A stretch of 64,000 nucleotides of DNA from Cryptomeria japonica (taxonomy: Eukaryota > Streptophyta > Pinopsida > Cupressales > Cupressaceae), in assembly GCF_030272615.1 (NCBI RefSeq), contig NC_081413.1, forward strand, positions 185,392,115 to 185,456,114, given 5' to 3'. Shown in pieces: positions 24,557 to 38,109 of the stretch. Both the position numbers and the translations under genes were made by a program. The number at the start of each line of letters is the position of its first letter. Position 1 is the stretch's first letter. The notes beneath the pieces were generated by a model. It ran no database searches. It was given only the letters and a program-made list of their open reading frames with translations, and was not told the DNA's origin.

Positions 24557-27500
24557 ATGGCAACTAACTTTTTTAGGAAGGACAGTCTGAAACATGATGG
24601 AACTAACTATGGTATATGGAAGATTAGAATGGAGACACATCGGAATGGCATTGGAATAGATATATGGGATGTTACACAAAATGGGTATATTGGTCCAACA
24701 CCGAGTCAACCTAATCCACCTACATTGGATAAGGATCAAGAGAATGATTACAAAGCAAGAGAAGCACTTTTGAGCACCTTGTCAAATCAGGAAATCATGT
24801 GTTTATCAAATCAATCTACTGCTAAAGCTATTTGGGATAAATTGGAGACATTGAATGAAGGAGATACCACTTTCGAAATTGCAAAACTGAAATGCTTCAG
24901 AGTTAGGTATGAAAATTTGAAAGTGGAAGAAGATGAAAGAATTTTTGCTTTTATAGAAAGGGTTAATGAAATTATTTTGGGAATAGAATGTTCTGGAGGT
25001 TCCTTAAGTGAAGATGAAATTGTTTCTAAAGTTTTGAGAGCATTGCCACCAGCATACAAAATGAAAGTAACTGATATTAATGAGTTGAGAACAATGCCTA
25101 ATACATCAGTATCTAGAGACACCTTGGCTAGAAAACTTTAAGCATTTGAGCTTGAGGAATTTGGTCCTATTGCTACAATTAAAACAAATTTATCCTTCAA
25201 AGCATCATCATATGCATCATCATCATATGATAAATTTGATTGGAAAGCACTTTATGGAAGAGAACTTGAAGATATCAGGAGGGAAAATGAAGAACTTGAA
25301 GAACTTAAAGCGCTATTTGCAAGGAAAATGCCTAAAGGTCCTATTGGAAGTAAGTATGAAGGTAAAGAACCATTAAAATGTTTTAATTGCAATAAAGTTG
25401 GTCATAAGGCATCTAGATGTCCTGATAGACATGAAAGATTGAGAGAAGAAGCTAAAAGAACATACAAGCCTAACCCTGAATATCAGAGATATAGATTTAA
25501 GAAGAATAAAGACAAATCATGTTATTATGCTGATGAAGGAGTTACTGATGATTTTGATGAAGAACTGACAGAAAATGGATGGGCTTTTGTTGCAATAACA
25601 GAAGATCAACTGGCACCTACTATTCCATCAGTAGAGCAGGCCCTCGTAGCTAAAATTGAAGAAAAGGATGAATGGATTACAGATTCAGGATGTTCACATC
25701 ATATGACTGGTGATAAAAGTAAATTCTTATCTTTTTAGGAATACAATAGAGATCTAGAAACATTTGGAGATGACAAAGCTTGTTTGATCAGAGGAAAATG
25801 CACTACATCTTTTGATGGTAAGCACAATATTGACAACATTTATTATGTTGAAGGTTTGAAGCATAATCTTTTGAGTGTTGGTCAATTAGCTGAAAAGGGA
25901 TTTCAGTTACAATTGAAGAATGGTAAATGCAAAATCATGAACAAAACTTGTTTGGAAATTGCAACCGGTAATCAGACTACAAGTAATATCTTTCATTTGA
26001 ATAACAATGAAAAGACATGCTTGATTGCACTTATTGATGAAAGTTGGTTATGACATAAAAGACTCTATCATGTGAATTTTGATTGCATTGTAAAGATTAG
26101 TTCATCTAAGGCAGTAAGGGATTTACCTAAGATTGTAAAACCTCATAATCTAGTATGTAAGGAATGTCCAATGGGAAAGCAAGTTAGAACAACTTTTAAG
26201 AGTATTTTTGAGAAATCCAATGATGTTCTTGATTTAATTCATACTGACTTATGTGGTCCGACAAGAACAAGAAGTCTACAAGGAGATAGATACTTTATGC
26301 TAATTATTGATGATTATTCTAGAATGTGTTGGGTTACTTTTCTGAGGGAGAAATCACAAGCTTTTGGGAAATTCAAATTATTCAAGGCACTTGTAGAGAA
26401 TGAAACCAGTAAGAAAATCAAATGTTTAAGATTAGATCAAGGAGGTGAATTTACATCTAAGGAGTTCAATACATTTTGTGAAGTGAATGGAATTAGAAGA
26501 CAACTATCAGCACCCCAGACACCTTAGCAAAATGGAGTTGTGGAATGGAAGAACATAACTATTTTGGATGCAACTAGAAGCATGATATCAGAAGCAAATC
26601 TACCTCATGTGTATTGGAGAGAAGCAGTGAATACAATGGTTTACACTTTTAATAGAGTTCACATCAAAGGTGAAACCGGTAAGACACCCTATGAATTATT
26701 GTTTGGTAATATTCCTACTCTAAAGTACTTCAGAATATTTGGAAGCAAATTCTACATTAGGAGAGATGAGTATATTGGTAAATTTGACCCTAGAAGTGAT
26801 GAAGGTATATTTCTTGGTTATTCATCTAAGAGCAAAGCATATATATGTTTTAATAAAAGATTGCAGAAAATCATTGAGAGTGCAAGTGTGAAGATAGATG
26901 AACACTTTAGAGGAAATTCAAGGTCTATGGATTCTAAACCGATAGTTGAGATGATCATAAATGAACCTATACAAAATGCATCGTAGATCCAGCCACACCG
27001 GAATCATCAGAGAATTCCATAGTGAGTGAAGAGCAACAACAAGTGAACACACCTAGGTATGTAAGATTGAATCACTTTGAAAGTCAGATAATTGGGAATA
27101 AGTATCAAGGAGTTATGACAAGAGGAAGACTAGAAAATGAATATGTAGGTTTAATTTCTCAAATTGAACTAGCATTTTTTATTGAGGCATCTAAAGATAA
27201 ACATTGGATTAGAGCTATGGAAGATGAATTGGAGCAAATTGAAAAAAACAATACATGGACATTGGTTCCCCAACCTAAAGATAAAAATGTAATTGGAACT
27301 AAATGGGTATTCAGAAATAAACTTAATGAAGATGGTAAGATAATCAGAAACAAAGCAAGATTAGTGTGTAAAGGATATTCACAGAAAGAGGGAATTGATT
27401 ACAATGAAACCTTTGCACCAATACCTAGAATTGAGGCAGTCAAATTATTTCTTGCATTTGCAACACATAAGAACTATAAAGTATATCAAATGGATGTTAA

Positions 27501-28700
27501 ATATTCATTTCTGAATGGTGATCTTGAATAGGAAGTTTATATTGAACAGCCTGATGGATTTTCATTGACAAATGATAAAGAGATAGTTTGCAGATTAAGG
27601 AAAGCTTTATATGGATTAAAGCAAGCTCCTAGAGCTTGGGACGCTAGATTGGACAAATATATTTTGAAGCTTGGTTACACTAAAGGTAATGCGGACAACA
27701 ATTTATATTACATTGTGATTAATGAAGACATATTGGTTATTGAATTTTTTGTTGATGAGATCATTTTTGGAGAAGAAGATGGATTGTGTAAAGACTTTTC
27801 TAATACGATGCAGGAAGAATTTGAAATGTCTATGATTGGGGAGATAAAATTATTTTTTAGGATTGCAGATTTCACAGACTGATAAAGGTATATTCATATG
27901 TCAAACAAAGTACTTGAAGAAACTACTGAAGAAATTTGGTATGGAAAAATCTAAATCGGTAAGTACTCCTATGACTAAAACTGATAAACTATCATTGAAG
28001 AATGATTCAACTCCTATTAATCTGACAAGATACAAATCTATGATTGGAGGTTTACTATATTTGACACAAACAAGACCTGATATAATGAATGCAGTGTGTA
28101 TTGTTTCAAGATTTCACAGTAATCCTAGAGAAAATCATGAATCAGTGGTGAAAAGGATTTTTCAGTATCTGCAAGGCACAACATATCTTGGTTTATGGTA
28201 TCCTAAAGATGAAAATTTTGATTTATGTGCATACACTGATGCTAGTTGGGTAGGAGATTTAGATGATAGAAAGAGCACCATTGGCGGGGCATAATTTCTT
28301 GGTAGCAGATCGATTTCATGGTTGAGCAAGAAATAGAGTTGTGCATCATTATCAATAGCAGAATCAAAATATGTTGCAGCAACAACTAATTGTACTCATG
28401 TATTATGGATTAAGAAAATGTTGAAGGACATAAAGATAAAATGAAAAGAACCTATAATCATCTATTGTGACAATTCAACAACAATTGATATATCTAAGAA
28501 TCTGGTATTTCACTCTAAAACTAAACATGTTTCTATCAAATACAATTTTCAGAAAGAGAATGTTGAAGCAAAAGAAGTGAGATTGGTTTATGTGAATACT
28601 AAAGAGCAGATTGCAGATATCTTTACTAAGCCTTTGCCTCAGGAAACTTTTGAATATCTCAGAGAGAAGATTGGGGTTATACCCTCACCGGTAGAGACCT
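24557..28700 (+). pseudogene. C2 copia gag-pol remains
   Basis: ATG at 24557 (MATNFFRKDSLKHDGTNYG). Gag of the UBN2 type (24557-25330), zinc knuckle CFNCNKVGHKASRC (25379-25420), protease DSGCSHHMTG (about 25680), integrase HHCC finger (26054-26200) and core (26230-26700), reverse transcriptase (27200-27880) in which the usual YVDD is FVDEI, RNase H (28060-28690, DDRKSTIGG and EQIADIFTKPLP), stop near 28700. Breaks include TAA 25139, TAG 25736, TGA 26051, TAG 26525, TAG 26983, TAG 27529, a frameshift near 27855, and TAA 28292. Normal copia order for capsid, cDNA synthesis and integration; not functional. Confidence 0.92.
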
Positions 28701-29079
28701 AGACAATTGATGCTTGGCATCAAATCGACAGAATTTATAGAGAAACCTTTTTCCAGCTTTGATGGAGGAGAGCTACTTCTCAGGGGGAGTAGTTGGTTAT
28801 AACAGTTGGTATTCGTAATTGTTTCTATGAACTGGTTGTATCTAGTATTTGTATTGCTTTGGCATTTGATGTCAAAGGGAGAGAGATATCTATGGAAAAT
28901 AATTATCCTTTTGCGAGAGATTATTCATTGGGAGAGAGATTTTTACTCTCTGCATTTGTATTTTGATTTCTAGTATTGATCTATTCGGGAGATTGTTGGT
29001 TTTTGGTTTTTGGCATTTCTGCTTTTGCACTTAGATGGCTTTTCCATCTTGTGTTGCCATCAATGCCAAAGGGGGATAT
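28700..29079 (+). promoter_or_regulatory. C2 3' untranslated region and polypurine tracts
   Basis: TCTCAGGGGGAGTAG near 28778, TGTCAAAGGGAGAGAGA near 28870, and CAATGCCAAAGGGGGATATT at 29061-29080 just before the LTR. The arm GTGTTGCCATCAATG (29051-29065) is nearly the inverse of CATTGATGTCAACAC (29114-29128) inside the LTR. Confidence 0.8.
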
Positions 29080-30141
29080 TTTTGGTATTATGGATATGTT
29101 GCATTGGTTTTATCATTGATGTCAACACTTATATGCATTTATCCTTCTGGAGATCTTTGGTCATGTTGAACCAACACTTTATGTTCACCGACAAGTTCAG
29201 TGACTTATGCACAGTCACCGGTATTTGGTTCACCGACAGGTTATATTGTTCATTGGCACTGAAGATGACTTGTTATCATCTGGAGATCACTTGGTTTTGG
29301 TATTTTGGTTATTGGTCTAATTGGGCTGAGATATTTGTTGTTACCGACAGATTGATCTAAGTTATGGACCGACATGCATTATCTATTCCAGATCAGCACG
29401 ACACATTATGGAGATGATTTAATCAATTGGATATTGTTGTAATTACATTGAGCCAACATGATGCATTGCATCTTGACTTACTTGTAAATAATTTAATTGT
29501 AATATTCTTTGTGAGCCGACCTACACATTTGGTCATAGGTTTTGGTATATATGTAAGATCTCAATTGTGAGATGTAGGGAAATGATATGTAAGGTTATAG
29601 TATTGTAACATGGTATGTGTGAATATTGAAGATAATATGAGTAGACCATAGAGAAGGTTCAAGGAAGGTTTGAAGGAGATTATCATAGCTTAAACGGTAT
29701 TGAATCCAACATTGGAGATTCTACTTTGAGTAGTACATTATCATTGGGTTTAATCATCCAATTGTAGTTAGTGTGACTCTCATCTTGTGAATAAGCAGTG
29801 AGCTCTACACAGTTGGTCTTTCTGCATGTGCAGACCCCATTTGTACACACATACTATCTGCAGTAGTAGTATTTTATTGTGGGTAAGGTTTCCATTAGTG
29901 GTTTTTCCATTTACAGGGTTTCCACATATAAATCTCTATGTTATGTGTTGTGGATGTTGTTTCTCTTTCTGTTTCATGCATTAAGTTTCACCGGTATTAA
30001 TATTATCTGTTAATCTGTTAACCGACATTAAGTTTGGTTTACCAGTATTAAGTATGAAGTTTGATTAAGTTATGTTTGGGTTGAAATTAATAGACAACTG
30101 ATTCACCCCCCCCCCCTCTTAGTTGCCTTCAAGTCCTAACA
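29080..30141 (+). repeat. middle LTR shared by C2 and C3
   Basis: 1062 bp, TTTTGGTATTATGG...CCTAACA. It is preceded by a polypurine tract and followed by an intact primer site (ATTGGTATCAGAGC, 30142-30155). One LTR serves as 3' LTR of C2 and 5' LTR of C3, the signature of unequal LTR recombination. Confidence 0.92.
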
Positions 30142-30198
30142 ATTGGTATCAGAGCTAAGTCCTCTTTTCGCGGAAGTTTAATAACTTGAGGAGATTCT

Positions 30199-33100
30199 AT
30201 GGCAACTAACTTTTTTAGGAAGGAGAGTCTGAAACATGATGGAACTAACTATGGTATATGGAAGATTAGAGTGGAGACACCTCTGAATTGCATTGGAAGA
30301 GATATATACGATGTTACACAGAATGGCTATGTTGGTCCTACACCGGGTCAACCTAATCCACCTAGATTGGGTAAGCATCAAGAGAATGATTGCAAAGTAA
30401 GAGAAGCACTTTTGAGCGACTTGTCAAATCAAGAAATCATGGGATTGTCAGATCAATCAATTGCTAAAGCTATTTGGGATAAATTGGAGACATTGAATGA
30501 AGGAGATATCACTATCAAAATTGCGAAACTGGAATGCTTCCGAGTCAGGTATGAAAATTTGAAAGTGGAATAAGATGAATGAATTTTTGCTTTAATGGAA
30601 AGGGCTAATGAAATTATTTTGGGAATACAATGTTGTGGAGGTTCCTTAAGTGAAGATGAAATTGTTTCTAAATTGTTTAGATCATTTCCACCGGCATACA
30701 AAAATGAAAGTAACTGCTATTAATGAGTTGAGAACAATGCCTAATATAGTAGTATCTAGGAAAACCTTGGTTGGAAAACTTTCAGAATTTGATCTTGAGG
30801 AATTTGGTCATGTTGCTACAATTAAAACAAATTTAATTGGAAAGCACTTTATGCAAGACAACTTGAAGATATCAGGAGGGAAAATGAAGAACTTGAAGAA
30901 CTTGAAGCACTATTTGCAAGGAAAATGCCTAAAGGTCCTATTAGAAGTAAGTATGAAGGTAAAGCACCATTTAAATGTTTTAACTGCAATAAAGTTGGTC
31001 ATATGGCATCTAGATGTCCTGATAGACATGCAAGATTAAGAGAAGAAGCTAAAAGAACATACAAGCCTAACCCTGAATATCAGAGATACAGATTTAAGAA
31101 GAATAAACATAAATCATGTTATTATGTTGATGAAGTAGTTACTAATGATTATGATGAAGAACTGACAAACAATGGATGGGTTTTTGTTGCAATAACAGAA
31201 GATCAACTGGCACCTATTGTTCCACTAGTAGAGAAGGCCCTGGCAGCTAAAATTTAAGAAAATGATGAATGGATTATAGATTCAAGATGTTCACATCATA
31301 TTACTGGTGATAAAAGTAAATTCTTATCCTTTTAGGAATACAATGGAGGTCTAGAAAGATTTGGAGATGACAAAGCTTGTTCGATCAGAGGAAAATGCAC
31401 TATATCTTTTGATGGTAAGCACAATACTGACAACGTTTATTATGTTGAAGGTTTGAAGCATAATCTTTTGAGTGTTGGTCAATTAGTTGAAAAGGGATAT
31501 TAGTTACAATTGAAGAATGGTAAATGCAAAATCATGAACAAAACTTGTTTGGAAATTGCAACCAGTAATCAGACTACAAGTAATATCTTTCATTTGAATA
31601 ACAATGAAAAGACATGCTTGATTGCACATATTGGTCAAAGTTGGTTATGACATAAAAGACTCTGTCATGTGAATTTTGATTGCATTGTAAAGATTAGTTT
31701 ATCTAAGGTAGTAAGGGAATTACCTAAGATTGTAAAACCTCATAATCCGGTATGTAAGGAATGTCAAATGGGAAAGAAAATTAGAACAGCTTTTAAGAGT
31801 ATTTCTGAGAAATCCAATGATGTTCTTGATTTAATTCATACTGACTTATGTGGTCCGGCAAGAACAAGAAGTCTACAAGGAGATGGATATTTTATGCTAA
31901 TTATTGATGATTATTCTAAAATGTGTTGGGTTACCTTTCTAAGGGAAAAATAAGAAGCTTTTGGGAAATTCAAATTATTCAAGGGACTTGTAGAGAATGA
32001 AACTAGTAAGAAAATCAAATGTTTAAGATCTGATCAAGGAGGTGAATTTACATCTAAGGAGCTCAATACATTTTGTGAAGTGAATGGAAAGACAACTGTC
32101 AACACCCCAAACACCTTAGCAAAATAGAGTTGTGGAAAGGAAGAATATGACTATTCTAGGTGCAGCTACAAGCATGATATCAAAAGCAAATCTACCTCAT
32201 GTGTATTAGAGAGAAGCAGTGAATACAACTGTTTACACTTTTAACAGAGTTCACATCAAAGGTGAAATGGGTAAGACACCCTATGAATTATTATTTAGTA
32301 ATATTCCTACTCTTAAGTATTTCAGAATATTTGGAAGCAAATGCTACATTAGGAGAGATGACTATATTGGTAAATTTGACCCTAGAAGTGATGAAGGTAT
32401 ATTTCTTGGTTATTCATCTAAGAGCAAAGTATATATATGTTTTTAATAAAAGTTTGCAGAAAATCATTGAGAGTGCAAATGTGAAGATAGATGAACACTT
32501 TAGAGGAAATTCAAGGTCTATGGATTATGAACCAACAGTTGAGATGATCATAAATGAACCTTTATAGAATGCACCGGCACAAAATGTAGATCCAATCACA
32601 CCGGCATCATCAGAGAATTCCACAGTGACTTAAGAACAACAACAAGTGAACACACCCAAGTACGTAAGACTGAATCACTCTGAAATTCAGATAATTGGGA
32701 ATAAGTATCAAGGAGTTATGACAAGAGGAAGACTAGAAAATGAAGAGGTAGGTTTAATTTCTCAAATTGAACTAGCATCTGTTATTGAGGCATGTAAAGA
32801 TAAATATTGGATTAGAGCTATGGAAGATGAATTGGAACAAATTGAAAAGAACAATACATGGACATTGGTTCCTCAACCTAAAGATAAAAATGTAATTGGA
32901 ACTAAATGGGTATTCATAAATAAACTTAATGAAGATGGTAAGGTAATTAGAAACAAAGCAAGATTAGTGTGTAAAGGATATTCACAGAAAGAGGGAATTG
33001 ATTACAATGAAACCTTTGCACCAATACCTAGAATTGAGGCAGTCTGATTATTTCTTGCATTTGCAGCACATAAGAACTATAAAGTATATCAAATGGATGT

Positions 33101-34165
33101 TAAATGTCCATTTCTTAATGGTGATATTGAATAGGAAGTTTACATTGAACATCTTGATGGATTTTCATTGACAAATGATAAAGAGATGGTTTGCAGATTA
33201 AGGAAAGATTTATATAGATTAAAGCAAGCTCCTAGAGCTTGGTATACTAGTTTGGACAAATATCTTTTGAAGCTTGGTTACACTAAAGGTAATGCTGACA
33301 AAAACTTATATTTCATAGTGATTAATGAAGACATATTGGTTATTGAATTTTTTGTTGATGACATCATTTTTGGAGGAGAAGATGGATTGTGTAAAGACTT
33401 TTCTATTACGATGCAGGAAGAATTTGAAATGTCTATGATTGGGGAGATAAAATTATTTTTTAGGATTGTAGATTTCACAGATTGATAAAGGTATCTTCAT
33501 ATATCAAACAAAGTACTTGAAGAAACTACTGAAGAAATTTTGTATGGAAAAATCTAAACCAGTAAGTACTCTATGACTACAACTGATAAACTATCATTGA
33601 AGGATGATTCAGCTCTTGTTAATTGGACAAGATATAAATCTATGATTGGAGGTTTACTATATTTGACACAAAAAAGACCTGATATAATGAATGCAATGTG
33701 TATTGTTTCAAGATTTTAGAGTAATCATAGAGAAAATCATGAGTCAGCAGTGAAAAAGATTTTCGGTATCTACAAGGCACAATAAATCTTGGTTTGTGGT
33801 ATCCTAAAGATGAAAATTTTGATTTATGTGCATACATCGATGCTAACTAATTGTACTCATGTATTATGGATTAAGAAAATATTGAAGGACATAAAGACAA
33901 AATGCAAAGAACCTATAATCATCTATTGTGACAATTCAACAATATTTGATATATCTAAGAATCCGATATTTCACTCTAAAACTAAACATGTTTCTATCAA
34001 ATACAATTTTTTGAAAGAGAATGTTGAAGCAAAAGAAGTGAGATTGGTTTATGTGAATACTAAAGAGCAGATTGCAGATATCTTTACTAAGCCTTTGCCT
34101 AAGGAAACTTTTTAATATCTCAGAGAGAAGCTTGGGGTTATACCCTCACCGGTAGAAACCTAAAC
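30199..34165 (+). pseudogene. C3 copia gag-pol remains
   Basis: ATG at 30199, same domain order as C2. Zinc knuckle CFNCNKVGHMASRC near 30980, integrase 31660-32300, reverse transcriptase with FVDDIIFGGEDG near 33360, EQIADIFTKPLP near 34070. It shares with C2 the TAG after KFLS(F), the TGA in the LWHKRL position, the TAG in PQQN, the TAG before EVYIEQ and the frameshift before the last third of RT. It has further damage of its own: a 54 bp deletion near 30832 and a deletion of about 140 bp near 33846 that removes the RNase H core. Confidence 0.92.
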
Positions 34166-34533
34166 AATTGATGCTTGGCATCAAATCGTCAAAATTTATA
34201 GAGAAACCTTTTTCTGGCTTTGATGGAGGAGAGCTACTTCTCAGGGGGAGTTGTTGGTTATAACAGTTGTTATTTGTAATTGTTTCTAAGTACTGGTTGT
34301 ATCTGGTATTTGTATTGCTTTGGCATTTGATGTCAAAGGGAGAGAGATATATATGGAAAATCATTATCCTTTGGGGAGAGATTATTCATTGGGAGAGAGA
34401 TTTTTACTCTTTGCATTTGTATTTTGATTTCTAGTATTGATCTATTCGGGAGATTGTTGGTTTTTGGTATTTCTACTTTGGCACTTAGATGGTTTTTCCA
34501 TCTTGTGTTTCCATCAATGCCAAAAGGGGAGAT

Positions 34534-35114
34534 TTTTGGTATTATGGATATGTTGCATTGGTTTTGTCATTGATGTCAACACTTATCTACACTTATCCTT
34601 CTAGAGATCTTTGGTCATGTTGAACTGACACATTATGTTCACTGTCAAGTTCAGTGACTTATGCACAGTCACCAGTATTTGGTTCACCGACATTGAGGAT
34701 GACTTGTTATCATCTGGAGATTTCTTTGTTATGTTGAAGACATGGTTTGGATACTTGGTTTTGGTATTCTGAATTTTTGGTCTAATCGGGTTGACATATT
34801 TGATGTTACCGGGAAATTGATCTAAGTTATGGACCGGCATGCATTATCTATTACAGATCAGCATGACAAATTATGGAGATGATTTAATCAATTGGATATT
34901 GTTATAATTACATTGAGCCGACATGATGCATCGCATCTTGACTTGTAAATGATTTAATTGTAATATTCTTAGTGAGCCAGCCTACACATTTGGTCTTAGG
35001 TTTTGGTATATATGTAAGATCTCAATTGTGAGAAATAGGGAAATCATATGTAAGGTTATGGTATTGTAACATGGTATGTGTGAATATTGGAGATCATATG
35101 AGTAGACCATAGAG
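34534..35114 (+). repeat. third copia LTR, truncated by R2
   Basis: Starts TTTTGGTATTATGG after the tract CAATGCCAAAAGGGGAGA. It runs collinear with the other two LTRs to GTAGACCATAGAG at 35114, where R2 begins. The missing 3' part (from AAGGTTCAAGG) is not found after 48370. Confidence 0.9.
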
Positions 35115-35906
35115 TGTTGGAATATGCACACTCCAATGAGACATTATAGGTGATTGAAGGTTTTGTTATTGATGGTAACCTTACAATCCTATGGCACCGG
35201 CAAGGCATTACACCGGCATCAACAGATCACACTCTACACCAGCACTCAGACCACCAGCACTGGCACAGAGAAAGGAAGCATACCGGCACAGAGGCTGACA
35301 GGATTTTTGATATATTATATTTTGTTTATTATTGTAAAACCCTTGTAAGCCGACTTGGCATAATTGTAAAATGACTCTTATATAGGAGAGATCATTGTAG
35401 AACATTTGTAAGTAAGGAAGAAGAATATACTTAGGCAAAATTAGGAAGACCTATTATAGGTTAAAGGGTTTATGTAAGAAGTAGAGCAAAAACCGGTACT
35501 AGATCTGGCATTATAGATGCTATTTTGAAGTAGTACAAGATACTGGATTTGTATAATCCATCGTTGTAAGTCAGTGAGACTTCCCATTGAGCAGTGAGCT
35601 CTAGACAGTTGGCCTTCCTACATGTGCAAGCCCCTCTTGTAGTAGTAATATTCTCTTATTGGCCAATAAGTGAATATTGTGGGTCACAAATCCCACCGAG
35701 GTTTTTCCCACATTGGGTTTCCTCATTAAATCATTGTGTTATGGTGTGTTTTTCATGTGGTTGCTTTTAATTCTGTTTATTGCATTATTTCTTGCATACC
35801 AGTACACTGTTATAATATGCTCTACATGTTTTAAGTTAAGAAATTATATTCACCGGTTAGATACTGATTCACCCCCCCCCTCTCAGTATCTATGGGAATC
35901 CTAACA
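35115..35906 (+). repeat. 5' LTR of R2
   Basis: 792 bp, TGTTGGAATATGCAC...CCTAACA. CTTATATAGGAGAG near 35378 is the TATA candidate; U5 ends with GATTCACCCCCCCCCTCTCAG. Primer site ATTGGTATCAGAGC follows at 35907-35920. Confidence 0.92.
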
Positions 35907-35977
35907 ATTGGTATCAGAGCTTGGTCCTCTATTTTCAGAAGCCTGACAACTTGAAGAAGATCTTGACACCGGTAAAG

Positions 35978-37139
35978 ATGAAAAATTTGATGAAGCAACT
36001 AGAACCAACTCTTTCAGACTATGATGCAGAGAAACTAAAATATATCAAATTAGAAGATGATCTAAAAGCAGCCCAGGATATCATTCAGGCACTTCAAGAA
36101 AATCTTACCATTTCAAGAAACAAGAGAAGAGAACTTTGTGAAAAGATGCAAAATGAGAATGATGAAAAAGAAACTCTTAATGATATGATAAACAAGCTGA
36201 AACAAGAGAACATGACAACAAAGAATGAGATGCAGGATATGACTATGAGATTTTGTAAAGAAATTGAAGATAGAAAGAAGAATGAAGAAGATTTCACCAG
36301 AAGACTAAGTGATGCTGCAAATGAAAACACAAGACTCAGCTATGAAAATGATTTGTCAAAGATAGATCTAATGCACACTCAAAATGACTCCAATGAACTA
36401 ATGAGGCAGAAAGAAGTATTAGAAAGAGAACTAGATACTACAAATCAACATAAAGAGAAATTCAAGAAAAGCTCAGAGGAACTTGGTAACTTGTTGAAGA
36501 ATCAAAAACCTAAAGGTGACATTTCTAGAATTCGCTTTGAAGTTGGTGAAAGCTCTGGTACTGCAAACACAAAGGATCATAGCAAACCGGTAAGGCAACC
36601 TAATGCTTATAAATTCAATGGAAAATGCTTTAACTATAATAAGTATGGTCATAGAGCAAATGAATGTAGATCTAGAAATTATTAGAATATCAACACACCC
36701 ACTGGTCAATGTTCAAAATGCAACAAAGTTGGTCACAACTCTGAAAATTGCAGAATGAATGTGAGATGTTATGTTTGTGAAAGATTTGGACACATATCTA
36801 ATCAATGTAGAACACAAACTGGCATAGGCTATGGAAAAGCTATTCAAAAGAATAATGTGACTTGTTATGCATGTAACAAAATTGGACATATTGCAAAATT
36901 CTGTAGAAGCAAAGGATCACTGACAAACAACAAAATTTCTAACTTGAAAGGTAAAGAAAAAGTTGAAGAGGTTAAGCAAGAATTCTCAAAATAATGGATT
37001 AGAAAGTCAGACCTAAATATTGTTAGGAATACTCCTCCACTAGTAGAACTAATCAACACTCCATCGGCAGAACAGAGTATTACTCCACTAGCAGAATAGA
37101 GTAGTGCTCCACCGACAGGAAGTTCTTCATCAAATTGAA
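35978..37139 (+). pseudogene. R2 ORF1, Gag-like coiled-coil protein with four zinc knuckles
   Basis: ATG at 35978 (MKNLMKQLEPTLSDYD), 57 bp after the primer site. Residues to about 200 are a charged heptad-rich coiled coil. Then come four CCHC units: CFNYNKYGHRANEC (second Cys changed to Tyr), CSKCNKVGHNSENC, CYVCERFGHISNQC and CYACNKIGHIAKFC, up to 36905, followed by a Lys-rich stretch and a Ser/Pro tail ending at TGA 37137-37139. Nonsense codons are TAG 36683 (CAG in R3), TAA 36992 (CAA in R3) and TAG in the tail. No capsid UBN2 homology is apparent. Role by analogy with Gag: RNA binding and packaging; this is inference. Confidence 0.82.
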
Positions 37140-37214
37140 GAAAGTTTCTTTGAGGGTTTGGCAATCTAATGACACATGTGCTATTATTCCCTCGGGCAGA
37201 CAATGTTAAGTGAT

Positions 37215-38037
37215 TGTTGGCATATGGACACTCCAATGAGACATTGTGTGTGATTGAAGGTTTTGTCATTGATGGCAACCTTGCAATCCTATGGCACCGG
37301 CAAGACATTATACCGGCAAAGCATTACTCAAACAAAACAGTGCACCGGCATCAACAAAATCAATCTACACCGGTACCGGCATAGAAGATGTACACCAGCA
37401 CAGAAGGAAATATGTATACCGGCACAGAGGCCGACAGGATTTTTGATATGTAATATTTTGTTTATCATTGTAAGCTGACTTGGCAAATTGTAAAATGACT
37501 CTTGTATATAAAAGAGATCATTGTAGGCATTTGTAGGAGATGGATAGGAAGTATAAATAGATTATAAGGTAGACCTAATGTGCGAATTGTAGGACAAGGG
37601 TATATGTAAAGAATAGAGCAAGAATCGGTACTGAATCTGGCATTGAAGATGCTATTGTAAAGCAATACAGAATATTGGATTTGTGTAAATCCTCATTGTA
37701 AGTCAGTGTGACATCTTATTGAGTAGTGAGCTCTAGGCAGTTGGCCTTCCTGCATGTGCAGACCCCTATTGTAAGTAATATTCTCTTATTGGCCAGTAAG
37801 TGAATATTGTGGGTCACAAATCCCACCGAGGTTTTTCCCACACCGGGTTTCCTCGTTAAACATCTTGTGTTATGGTGTTCTTTTCATGTGGATGTTTTTG
37901 ATTCTGTTATTTGCATTAATTCTTGCATACCGGTATACTGTTACTTTATGTTCTACATATTTAGTTTTAAGAAAATTTTATTACCAGTCAGATACTGATT
38001 CACCCCCCCCCTCTCAGTATCTGTGGGAACCCTAACA
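37215..38037 (+). repeat. 5' LTR of R3
   Basis: 823 bp, TGTTGGCATATGGAC...CCTAACA. TATATAAAAG at 37505-37514 is a good TATA box. It holds one copy of the 57 bp unit (37275-37331). Primer site ATTGGTATCAGAGC follows at 38038-38051. Confidence 0.95.
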
Positions 38038-38109
38038 ATTGGTATCAGAGCCTGGTCCTCTATTTTCAGAAGCCTAACAGCTTGAGGAAGATCTTGACAC
38101 CGGTAAAGA

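Larger units (their letters stand above)
23441..35114 (+). mobile_element. C2/C3, tandem copia pair sharing a middle LTR
   Basis: Order LTR (23441-24499), internal C2, LTR (29080-30141), internal C3, LTR (34534-35114, cut by R2). Each internal part has its own primer site, gag-pol remains and polypurine tract. The two internal parts share nonsense codons and a frameshift, so they derive from one defective copy. R2 is inserted in the third LTR, and the remaining roughly 480 bp of that LTR is absent on the far side of R2. Confidence 0.9.
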
